Below, one piece after another: positions 1 through 5,956 of a stretch of 6,531 nt of DNA. This DNA comes from an uncultured Erysipelotrichaceae bacterium (lineage in GTDB: Bacteria; Bacillota_I; Bacilli_A; RFN20; CAG-826). The stretch is from positions 1 to 6,531 of the forward strand of contig CACYJD010000033.1 in the NCBI GenBank assembly GCA_902774655.1, read 5' to 3'. Both the position numbers and the translations under genes were made by a program. The notes under the pieces are model-generated. The model had not been told where the DNA came from, searched no databases, and was given only the letters and a program-made list of their open reading frames with translations. The number at the start of each line of letters is the position of its first letter. Within the stretch, counting starts at the first letter, position 1.

Positions 1-2
1 AA

Positions 3-77
3 AGTATAATTAGTCAGCATGAGTTAGAGAAAGTCATGGACAGGGCTCAGGGTGCTGTTATGACAAGCATTATTTAG
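3..77 (+). CDS. 3' end of an upstream plus-strand gene (partial)
   Basis: An open frame enters from the left edge and ends at TAG 75-77. The visible part encodes 24 residues ending in the tail VMDRAQGAVMTSII, with a mixed charged and hydrophobic composition typical of a C-terminal helix. The other two plus-strand frames hit stop codons within the first 13 bases, so this is the only frame that could carry a gene in from upstream. Too little is visible to name it. About 110 bases separate it from the next gene, and a promoter lies in that gap, so it is probably a separate transcription unit or is read through into the late operon. In phi29 the genes immediately left of the scaffold gene run leftward, so a plus-strand gene here would be a difference from that layout. 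Confidence 0.5.
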   Translation, partial: SIISQHELEKVMDRAQGAVMTSII

Positions 78-131
78 GATCTTGTCAACAACATGATATT
101 AAAAGTAGTCCACATCATATTATTTATTTAC

Positions 132-160
132 TTGTACTAGTTTTTATAATATGGTATAAT
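132..160 (+). promoter_or_regulatory. Late operon promoter candidate (extended -10)
   Basis: The -10 box is a perfect TATAAT at 155-160, preceded by TGG at 152-154, giving the extended -10 motif TGnTATAAT. The best -35 match is TTGTAC at 132-137 with an ideal 17-base spacer, but only its TTG matches TTGACA. Transcription would start near 167, about 20 bases before the first gene of the late cluster. A weak -35 with a strong -10 is what an activator-dependent late promoter would look like; in phi29 the late promoter A3 needs protein p4. I see no clear p4-type inverted repeat upstream, so activation is inference only. Confidence 0.7.
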
Positions 161-187
161 ATAAGTAGGGAAGGAAGTGTATATTTT

Positions 188-427
188 ATGACGGAAGATG
201 TCAAGGACACAGAAAAACAAGAAGTTACTCCCGCAGACTTACTACTTGAGGAAAACAAGAAAATAAGAGCCGAGCTTGAAGAACTCAAAAAGGAAGTTGC
301 TGAGTATAAAGCTTTCGCCGTTGCAAGCACAAGACGCGTGATTACCAATGAGGAAAGCAAAAAAGAAAACAGCCATGACAAGCTGGACCAAATTGTCAAA
401 GAATATAAAGGAAGGTACGAAAGATGA
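188..427 (+). CDS. Putative scaffold protein (phi29 gp7-like position)
   Basis: This 79-residue, highly charged protein probably acts as the internal scaffold on which the capsid protein assembles into a prohead and which leaves when DNA is packaged. What is seen: an acidic N-terminus, a lysine/glutamate-rich helix at about residues 18-46 with leucines spaced like a coiled coil (LLLEENKKIRAELEELKKEV), and a basic C-terminus ending KGRYER. It has no cysteine, no membrane segment and no enzyme motif. phi29 gp7 is also small (about 98 residues), helical and coiled-coil forming, and lies directly before the capsid gene. An AGGGAAGGAAG purine tract (167-177) lies about 10 bases before the ATG. Its TGA overlaps the capsid ATG in an ATGA junction, suggesting coupled translation. 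The assignment rests on position, size and composition, not on clear sequence identity. Confidence 0.62.
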   Translation: MTEDVKDTEKQEVTPADLLLEENKKIRAELEELKKEVAEYKAFAVASTRRVITNEESKKENSHDKLDQIVKEYKGRYER

Positions 428-1395
428 CATTACAAGAAATGATTTCTCAGTTAGATTTATCTCAGGATACTCTAACAGCATTAGCAACGGCTGAGGGACA
501 GACATTTACTGCTGCAGCCAACGAATTTTTATCAGCAATCGTTAATAAGATTTGTTATCAGGTTGTTGAGACCACAAAGTTTGTAAACCCATTCGCCAAG
601 TATAAAAAGTTTGATATTGAATACGGTGCAACAATTGAGAATGTCTTTGTTGAAGTTCCAAGTGGATATGATTACGATAAGGATGCGACAGACCCATTCA
701 CAAAGCAAGTGCCTACTGTACAGACACTTTACCTTACTATCAATTTCGAAAGACAATATGAAGTTACAGTACAAGCTGATTTAATCAGACGTGCAGTTCT
801 TTCAAAAACAGGTTTCGATAAGTTAGTAAATACTGTTATTACATCATTAGGAAAAGCCGCTGACCTTGAAGACTACGCAGCTACTCTTAAGATGCTAAAT
901 AATACAGATATTATGGCAGGTGGTGCTATTGAGACCCTTGATGTCAGTGCATTAACAACTGATGAAGACAAGGCTAAAGCAATCTGTACTAAGATGGTAG
1001 ATGTTTCCTCGTCATTCAAGCAGCCTGTTTCTGGTAACAACAACTTAGGTGTTTTAAACCCTACATTAGAAACAAATATTTTACTTGTTGTCAAGCGTGA
1101 GGTTTTAAACAAGATTAACTTAGATTTCTTAGCAGGTATCTACAACTTAGCTAAGGTTGATTTAATCAAGAATATTATTGAAGTTGAGAGCTTCCAGTAT
1201 GGTTCTGGTGATAGCAATATCGATTTTATGGTTCTTGACGAAGATGGTTTTGACATTCACCAGGCACTACGTGATAACGGTCAAATTTATAACCCTAAGG
1301 GACGTTATTTTAACCACTTCAGTGACAACTGGAAAGCATTTGGTTTCAAACGTTGGGCAAATTGTAAGGCATTCACAATCAAGTGGACAGCTTAG
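424..1395 (+). CDS. Major capsid protein (phi29 gp8-like, HK97 fold core)
   Basis: This is the shell protein of the prohead. It has 323 residues against about 448 in phi29 gp8. Shared landmarks with gp8 include NPFAKYKKF at 55-63 (gp8 NPLKKFKKG), the following TIENVFVEV stretch at 70-78 (gp8 TIEEIYTDI), PTVQTLY at 97-103 (gp8 PNVKTLF), and the C-terminal NPKGRYFNHFSDNW at 290-303 with RWANCKAF at 310-317 (gp8 NPRGLYWNYYYHVW and RFANAVAF). The protein stops just after this last block, so the C-terminal Ig-like BIG2 domain of gp8 is absent. GGAAGG at 410-415 lies 8 bases before the ATG, inside the scaffold gene, and the start overlaps the scaffold stop by 4 bases. Lysine codons by hand count are 18 AAG to 6 AAA, unlike the tail gene (11 to 17), which fits selection for high expression. 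The family call is strong. Confidence 0.93.
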   Translation: MTLQEMISQLDLSQDTLTALATAEGQTFTAAANEFLSAIVNKICYQVVETTKFVNPFAKYKKFDIEYGATIENVFVEVPSGYDYDKDATDPFTKQVPTVQTLYLTINFERQYEVTVQADLIRRAVLSKTGFDKLVNTVITSLGKAADLEDYAATLKMLNNTDIMAGGAIETLDVSALTTDEDKAKAICTKMVDVSSSFKQPVSGNNNLGVLNPTLETNILLVVKREVLNKINLDFLAGIYNLAKVDLIKNIIEVESFQYGSGDSNIDFMVLDEDGFDIHQALRDNGQIYNPKGRYFNHFSDNWKAFGFKRWANCKAFTIKWTA

Positions 1396-1403
1396 CCTTT
1401 CCT

Positions 1404-1440
1404 ATGGTTGACCACTGCTAAATTAGTGGTGGTCTTCCAT
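1404..1440 (+). promoter_or_regulatory. Intergenic hairpin after the capsid gene
   Basis: Ten bases after the capsid stop, ATGG (1404-1407) pairs with CCAT (1437-1440) and GACCAC (1410-1415) pairs with GTGGTC (1429-1434). The two helices are separated by a symmetric TT/TT internal loop and capped by an 11 to 13-base loop. No uridine run follows (next bases TAAATTTAG), so it is not a standard intrinsic terminator. It could be a leaky attenuator that lowers tail-gene expression relative to capsid, or a 3' structure that stabilises capsid mRNA. It sits just before the ribosome binding site of the next gene (1449-1456). Confidence 0.55.
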
Positions 1441-1464
1441 TAAATTTAGAAAGGAGTTATTAAA

Positions 1465-3204
1465 ATGATTATAAAATTCTATAATATCCCCGGAATTTCA
1501 CCTGATAATGAGCCACATTTTGCTTCTGCCACTATCAGAAATCTTACATTAAATAACTACTTAGTAAAATCTTTATCTACATACTATTATCCTGTGCAAT
1601 ATGAGAACAGAATAAAATTAGAAGTTACAGACGTTCCTCTTACATTAGTATATAATTATATTTCAATAGAAATGTATGGAAAAGATTGGTTTTATTTTGT
1701 TGATAGTTATAGATATGTTAATGAGAAGATATATTTTGTTAATTTAGCCATGGACGCAATACAAACATTCTACTTTCACATTTCCTTTATAAAGTATGAG
1801 GGAAAGCGTAGTTTATTATATACAGGATTAAGAGATAATTTGTCGGTAGATTCAACAGTTTATGTGTCTTCAATAACAGATTATGACGAAGGTAATCCTG
1901 GCATATTCGTATTTCAGTTTAAGGACGTGTCAGGTTCTAGCGTTGTATTAGAAGACCCATCTACAGTGTCACCAGCTACTAGACCTCAAGTAGAGAATAT
2001 AGACGTTACAACTTTTGTTAAGGGTACAAGCATTCAATACACTGATGGTCTCAAAACATTTTTCTTATTATCACCAAGAAGTTTTACTAGCACGTATGTA
2101 AATTATTATCGTAGTGGGTCATCATCGCCACAAGGATATAGTTTTACAAGAAGTGATTGGATTTCATTTTACAATAAGTTAGTTAATGACCCTAATGTAG
2201 TTAATGCTTATTTTACAACTATATTACCACAAGGTGTTACTTTGGATAGCACTTCAGGTTATAATTTGGATACAAACATAACACTATATAAATATGGTAT
2301 AATTAAATCAGGTAACTATGATAACTTGACTAATAACATTATTCAAATACAAGATATTAAGTATGGTAGTTTTACAACACCTATTAGGGCTGTTTGTGAC
2401 AGTAATTATACACAGTTTACAATAGGAGAAGTAAATGATAATGTTATTGTACCAATAGAATTAATTGAGCCTGAAACAACATATGATTTATACGTTACGA
2501 TGGACTATTCAAGTGGAGTTCGTAATTACTATGTTGACGCTCAGCCACTATTAGATATTAAATTTAGGCATGTATGCAGCTCGATAGAGAGTGTTCAAGT
2601 ATTTAATGATATGTATAATATGTATCTATCGCAGAATAAGGGTTCTTTAACAACAGGTATGGCATTGCAGAAAACACAATCTTGGGTTAATTTTGGTAAC
2701 CAAATTTTAAATCAAAATGCAGCCAAAGCATTTAGTGGTGCTACTACAGGTGGTGTTGCAGGTGGTATAGTAGCAGGAGTAGAATCAACGATTACATCAG
2801 GTGTAGATTTATTTAATTCATTATATGGTATAGATAAGTCAATACAAGCAGAAAAAGAAAATGCGTATTACTCGCCAGATACAATTAAGCTTGGTAACAA
2901 TTCAACTAATGATAGGATTAACGGTTTCTTGCATAGAGTTGTAATAGAAACTAGAGTTGCTGATTATCAAGACATTATTGAATTACGTAAATATATAGGT
3001 TATTTATCACATGAGGTAATAAACAATAAAACTTTGATAACACTATTAGCTAACTATAATTGGGTTAACGGAAAGAAACTTTTGATGGGTTCAGCAAATT
3101 TAAATTTAGCAAGTTTTAACACTAGAGATAATTTAGTAGCCGTTAAAGACCGCTTTGAAAAAGGTGTACGTTTCTACACTAATATTTCAGACTTAGGCAA
3201 ATAG
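1465..3204 (+). CDS. Distal tail tube / knob protein (phi29 gp9-like)
   Basis: This protein forms the far end of the short tail and, in phi29, penetrates the host membrane to let DNA through. It has 579 residues, close to the 599 of gp9. Shared features: an N-terminal block at about 72-108 (KDWFYFVDSYRYVNEKIYFV, then AIQTFYFHISF) like gp9 KWFYAFVTELEY and VLQTWMFNIKF; then FNDMYNMYLSQNKGSL at 380-395 like gp9 LNDYLSAYLQGNKNSL. It is followed by a glycine- and alanine-rich hydrophobic stretch (about 398-450, including GATTGGVAGGIVAGV) matching the long gp9 loops known to form a membrane pore, and by the C-terminal RFEKGVRFYTN like gp9 IFDNGITLWHT. AGAAAGGAG (1448-1456) lies 8 bases before the ATG. 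The gap before it carries a hairpin, and the stop TAG is part of the next gene's ribosome binding region. Confidence 0.9.
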   Translation: MIIKFYNIPGISPDNEPHFASATIRNLTLNNYLVKSLSTYYYPVQYENRIKLEVTDVPLTLVYNYISIEMYGKDWFYFVDSYRYVNEKIYFVNLAMDAIQTFYFHISFIKYEGKRSLLYTGLRDNLSVDSTVYVSSITDYDEGNPGIFVFQFKDVSGSSVVLEDPSTVSPATRPQVENIDVTTFVKGTSIQYTDGLKTFFLLSPRSFTSTYVNYYRSGSSSPQGYSFTRSDWISFYNKLVNDPNVVNAYFTTILPQGVTLDSTSGYNLDTNITLYKYGIIKSGNYDNLTNNIIQIQDIKYGSFTTPIRAVCDSNYTQFTIGEVNDNVIVPIELIEPETTYDLYVTMDYSSGVRNYYVDAQPLLDIKFRHVCSSIESVQVFNDMYNMYLSQNKGSLTTGMALQKTQSWVNFGNQILNQNAAKAFSGATTGGVAGGIVAGVESTITSGVDLFNSLYGIDKSIQAEKENAYYSPDTIKLGNNSTNDRINGFLHRVVIETRVADYQDIIELRKYIGYLSHEVINNKTLITLLANYNWVNGKKLLMGSANLNLASFNTRDNLVAVKDRFEKGVRFYTNISDLGK

Positions 3205-3211
3205 AAAGGAG
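3203..3211 (+). promoter_or_regulatory. Portal ribosome binding site (bears on start choice)
   Basis: AGAAAGGAG overlaps the tail gene stop codon (3202-3204). It leaves only 4 bases before ATG 3216 but 7 bases before the in-frame GTG 3219. The usual spacing favours GTG, while codon preference favours ATG. The two products differ by one residue. Confidence 0.6.
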
Positions 3212-3215
3212 TGGT

Positions 3216-4181
3216 ATGGTGAAACCAGTAAATGATATGTCAATATATGACTTTTTCAACCCTAATCAAGCCTTGAAAAAAGCAATGCACGATTTCGGGT
3301 TTCCAATGAAAGGTCTACGTTACTTAAAAGATTTTGCAAATACAGACATAGCAATGTTTGAAGAGGAAGACTTGCCCGAAGGATATACTACTAGACTAGT
3401 TGAAACTGCACTGTTCTTCAATAATAGATTATGTTGGTATAAGCACAAAGTGTTAGGCGTAATTCTATGTAGATATATTCCAAGTAGCAATTATGACATT
3501 AAAATGTTACCTGTGTCAGTAAAGCTAGAAGGATTAAATGGTGCATCAATAGAAGATGATGTTCCATACGAAGATATTATATTGTGTCAAGATAACACTA
3601 TGGATATCATTCCTGTATTAGCAATGTTTGATTATGTTATGAATATGATACAAATCGAGAATACTCTAGGTGTTCAATTAGAGTGGTTAAAGTTACCAGC
3701 TATGTGGTCTGTTCCTGACAAGGATGCTGTAAAGGAAATACAAAATATTTTAGGTGACGCTGCTCAGTTCAAACCATTCGCCGTGGTAGATAACTCAATG
3801 AATGCACAGTTCAAGCAAAACGATTTGAAGCTTCCTGTTGACCCTCAAACACTTATTGAATGGTATAAAAACTATAAAAATTGGTGTACAGAGTCTTATG
3901 GAATCAGTGGTAATGCTTCACAAAAGAAGGAGAGACTATTAGTAGGCGAAGTTGCAAGTCAAAGTGATTATTCAGATACAGTATATGACGACAGAAAACG
4001 AAATCGTGAACTATGGATATCACAATTAAACGATAGAGGGTGGGCTAAAACAAAGCTTGTTGAACGCTACGCTCTTAGACAGAAACAGGAACTTGAATAT
4101 CAAGTCAGTCAAGCACAAAAGTTGAGAGGAGGCATGAACAATGAATTTGGACAAGGCAATAACAACAATGACTCTAAATGA
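3216..4181 (+). CDS. Portal (upper collar / connector) protein, phi29 gp10-like
   Basis: This is the dodecameric ring at one capsid vertex through which DNA is packaged and ejected. It has 321 residues; phi29 gp10 has 309. Shared landmarks: FEEEDLP at 48-54 (gp10 FEWENLP), a nearby block of about 20 residues resembling gp10 IHQFGYVGFYKD, and the region around residues 229-253 with GI, then KKER at 237-240 and EVASQ (gp10 [20 protein letters not shown]). The C-terminus is helical and charged up to about 304 and ends in a low-complexity GGMNNEFGQGNNNNDSK tail. That tail overlaps the next gene by 41 bases in another frame. The start is either ATG 3216 or GTG 3219. It lies 11 bases after the tail protein gene, the same 9-10-11 order as in phi29. 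No terminase or packaging ATPase is seen nearby. Confidence 0.92.
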   Translation: MVKPVNDMSIYDFFNPNQALKKAMHDFGFPMKGLRYLKDFANTDIAMFEEEDLPEGYTTRLVETALFFNNRLCWYKHKVLGVILCRYIPSSNYDIKMLPVSVKLEGLNGASIEDDVPYEDIILCQDNTMDIIPVLAMFDYVMNMIQIENTLGVQLEWLKLPAMWSVPDKDAVKEIQNILGDAAQFKPFAVVDNSMNAQFKQNDLKLPVDPQTLIEWYKNYKNWCTESYGISGNASQKKERLLVGEVASQSDYSDTVYDDRKRNRELWISQLNDRGWAKTKLVERYALRQKQELEYQVSQAQKLRGGMNNEFGQGNNNNDSK

Positions 4182-4749
4182 TATTGTACAGTACCACCCA
4201 GACGTTCTAGACTTTATGATATTAGATACTCCTGAGCATACTGAAAAGTTTAAGTTAATATTCATGGCTCAGTGGAATTATCACGAAGTAAATTATGATA
4301 CTGTTGATTTATTCATTCGTAGATGCAGTGACTATTTCACAAAATGGAAGGATTATTATATCAAGTTAATAAACTTATATGAAACCGAAATACAAGAACT
4401 AGCTGGTACAGTAGAAACCGAACACAGTGATGGTTCAACAACTGATGTACGCGATGAGGACAGCTCAGCTACAACAGAGTATGGTGCAACCTCAGACAGT
4501 ACATTTTACGACTTACCTAATGGTTCTGGTGATGGTTATCCAACTAACAAGTCGTCAGGCTCAACAGGTGGCAGTGATACATTAACAAAGCAATATAACA
4601 CGAATAACAACATAAGTAGAGAAACTGATAGAACGTTATCCAAAGTTAATGTAGTAGAGCAAAGAGAATTAGCTTACAAGCACATGCATAATATTATGCT
4701 TGAGTTCAGCGAAAAATTCTCTCCTTGCTTCTGCAAAGTTTATCTATGA
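4141..4749 (+). CDS. Lower collar protein (phi29 gp11-like)
   Basis: This protein forms the proximal tail ring that connects the portal to the knob. It has 202 residues against about 293 in phi29 gp11. Layout: an N-terminal helical half (about 10-88) rich in aromatic residues, a central low-complexity stretch (about 90-165) of Ser, Thr, Asp, Glu and Gly with YPTNKSSGSTGG, and a conserved-looking C-terminal helix (about 170-200, QRELAYKHMHNIMLEFSEKF). This order of helices, flexible polar loop and closing helix fits lower-collar proteins and the location directly after the portal. AGAGGAGG (4125-4132) lies 8 bases before ATG 4141, inside the portal gene, so the 41-base overlap is real and implies coupled translation. 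It ends in a double stop, TGATAG. I give it less weight than the portal because identity with gp11 is weak. Confidence 0.78.
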   Translation: MNLDKAITTMTLNDIVQYHPDVLDFMILDTPEHTEKFKLIFMAQWNYHEVNYDTVDLFIRRCSDYFTKWKDYYIKLINLYETEIQELAGTVETEHSDGSTTDVRDEDSSATTEYGATSDSTFYDLPNGSGDGYPTNKSSGSTGGSDTLTKQYNTNNNISRETDRTLSKVNVVEQRELAYKHMHNIMLEFSEKFSPCFCKVYL

Positions 4750-4799
4750 TAGTGACAAGGGTAATCGGCTCGCCCTTAAAACTATAGAAAGGAAGAGTT

Positions 4800-5036
4800 A
4801 TGAAGAACTTCTATGATGTTGCTGATGTAACAACTTCAGCAGTAGGTGTTGGTTTTGGCATTAACAATATCTACTCAACATTAGGTGTAATTCTGTTGAT
4901 ATTATCAATAGCAAACATTTTGATAAAGGCAGGAATTGCAATCTATAATGCCATTAAGAAAAAACAAGTCAATAAGATACCTGAAATTATTGACGATACA
5001 ATTGACAAATTAGAGGAGGTTCACAAAGATGAATAA
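4800..5036 (+). CDS. Small one-helix membrane protein, holin candidate
   Basis: This 78-residue protein probably sits in the host cytoplasmic membrane and could be the holin that starts lysis. What is seen: an N-terminal amphipathic segment (about 1-24), one hydrophobic helix at about 25-49 (STLGVILLILSIANILIKAG), a basic patch KKK at 53-55, and an acidic amphipathic helix (about 58-75) at the C-terminus. By the positive-inside rule the C-terminus faces the cytoplasm. Size and single-helix layout fit small phage holins, but several phage membrane proteins look alike and no endolysin gene is next to it. The ribosome binding region AGAAAGGAAG (4786-4795) is close to the ATG. Its last 8 bases overlap the next gene. 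The lysis role is inferred from size and topology only. Confidence 0.55.
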   Translation: MKNFYDVADVTTSAVGVGFGINNIYSTLGVILLILSIANILIKAGIAIYNAIKKKQVNKIPEIIDDTIDKLEEVHKDE

Positions 5037-5484
5037 AGTGACACAATCAATTTACAAGAAAAAGGTTGACGACCTTGAAAATGATGTAAAAGAATTACAA
5101 GAAAATCCAACACCTCATTGTTACGTTATTGCATTGAATGGTAAAGGACTTGTTAGTGTAACTTTTTACGTACACACATTACAGGAAATTGCGTTAACAG
5201 GAAGTAATATGTTTGATTATATACTAGAAGCAACAAAAATTCATAATAATCATGTATATTCTTTAATGACAACAGGTGTTTACCAAGTGACTGATGCATC
5301 GTCCGCTGATTATGGTGTGTGGTCTGTTGATAGTTTAGGAGCATATCAGAATTATCCGGGTGAGAGTGTAACAGGATTAAAAATCAAAGCTACAAAAACT
5401 GGTACACCGGGTGCTAGTAAAATAATAAGTATAAGTAAAAATGACTTTATTTCTATTGCTAATAATATAATCAAGTTATATTAG
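5029..5484 (+). CDS. Coiled-coil plus beta-domain protein, fibre/adhesin candidate
   Basis: I do not recognise this 151-residue protein, so the role is inferred from its architecture. A short coiled coil at about 9-25 (VDDLENDVKELQEN, with V13, L16, V20 and L23 in heptad positions) is followed by a domain of about 125 residues rich in Val, Ile, Thr, Gly and Tyr with short alternating hydrophobic runs, as in small beta-structured fibre heads. There is no signal peptide or membrane helix, and only one cysteine. The next gene shows the same architecture and a similar coiled coil. AGAGGAGG (5012-5019) precedes the ATG by about 9 bases, inside the upstream gene. A trimeric fibre or receptor-binding protein is the leading idea, comparable in role to the phi29 head fibre, but an unrelated assembly protein is possible. 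Confidence 0.5.
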   Translation: MNKVTQSIYKKKVDDLENDVKELQENPTPHCYVIALNGKGLVSVTFYVHTLQEIALTGSNMFDYILEATKIHNNHVYSLMTTGVYQVTDASSADYGVWSVDSLGAYQNYPGESVTGLKIKATKTGTPGASKIISISKNDFISIANNIIKLY

Positions 5485-5493
5485 GAGGTACAT

Positions 5494-5877
5494 ATGAACG
5501 CAAGACACGGATGCTGGACAATCCCACAATTATTGTTAGACTTAGAGGCTAGAGTTAAGGCGCTAGAAGAAAATCTATTAGGTTACGTACACCACATTTC
5601 ATTTACTGCTAGTACCGTAGATGTAATAAACTTAGATATTGTCAACGATACGAACAAGCCATTTACCAGTGATACCCTAATGCAACATTTGCTTGCTTTA
5701 CCAAACAATACTCGTATTATGTGTACAGGTCGTAATTTGCAAGATACAGCTATCGTATCATTAAAAAGGGCTGATAGCGAAATTAGTGCAGACCTTGTTG
5801 ACACAGATTCAAATAATTTCACTAGCCTAACGCTATATACTGACTACATCGAGCCAATTCGAAGCCAATCTAATTAG
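5494..5877 (+). CDS. Second coiled-coil plus beta-domain protein, likely paralogue
   Basis: This is a 127-residue protein of unknown function. Residues about 12-29 form a short coiled coil (LLDLEARVKALEEN, with L14, L17, V21, L24 and L28 in a/d spacing), then a small domain rich in beta-like runs (GYVHHISFTAS at 30-40, TSLTLYTDYIEPI near the end). Aligned by eye to the preceding gene, the coiled coils share D-L-E, V-K, L and E-N, and both go on to YV, a T/S-M-I/L turn, an N-N pair and a T-G pair. This suggests duplication followed by divergence. AGGAGGT (5483-5489) is very close to ATG 5494 and overlaps the stop of the previous gene. The stop TAG 5875-5877 is inside the base of a large hairpin. 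It is the last gene of the plus-strand cluster. Confidence 0.5.
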   Translation: MNARHGCWTIPQLLLDLEARVKALEENLLGYVHHISFTASTVDVINLDIVNDTNKPFTSDTLMQHLLALPNNTRIMCTGRNLQDTAIVSLKRADSEISADLVDTDSNNFTSLTLYTDYIEPIRSQSN

Positions 5878-5933
5878 TACTTACAAACAACGCCCCCAAG
5901 AGCGTATCTTGGAGGTGTTCTTGTAGGTATTAA
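5874..5933 (+). repeat. Long imperfect inverted repeat / hairpin
   Basis: The arms pair as follows: 5874-5886 with 5921-5933 (13 pairs with two G-U), 5889-5894 with 5914-5919 (6 pairs with one G-U), and 5896-5900 with 5908-5912 (5 pairs). They are interrupted by a 2/1 internal loop and one C-A mismatch. The loop is AGCGTAT (5901-5907). In total there are 24 pairs. The stop codon of the preceding gene lies at the base of the stem. No uridine tract follows, so it is not an intrinsic terminator. Confidence 0.8.
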
Positions 5934-5956
5934 GGGAACTGTCACTGTATGATTAT

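Noticed and set aside
78..131. Terminator for the upstream partial gene
   Set aside because: Only a weak ATGAT/ATCAT pairing with a large loop was found, with no strong stem followed by a clean T-run.
145..150. A second TATAAT just upstream of the late promoter -10
   Set aside because: No fitting -35 exists about 17 bases upstream, and it has no TGn; 155-160 is clearly better.
124..505. Antisense open frames opposite the scaffold and capsid genes
   Set aside because: They mirror the codon bias of the sense genes, give serine-, leucine- or phenylalanine-rich nonsense proteins and have no ribosome sites.
1178..1411. Plus-strand open frame overlapping the capsid gene in another frame
   Set aside because: It overlaps a confidently assigned gene almost completely, and I see no family pattern in its product.
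2295..2303. TGGTATAAT inside the tail gene, the same as the late promoter's extended -10
   Set aside because: It lies within coding sequence and has no -35 at the right distance. Tyr-Gly-Ile-Ile codons in AT-rich DNA explain it.
4757..4777. Hairpin AAGGG/CCCTT between the lower collar and holin genes
   Set aside because: Only five pairs with an 11-base loop and no T-run; too weak to claim.
5946..5953. TATGAT as a -10 box for a separate RNA promoter
   Set aside because: There is no -35 at 16-18 bases and no correctly spaced TGn, so read-through from the late operon is more likely.
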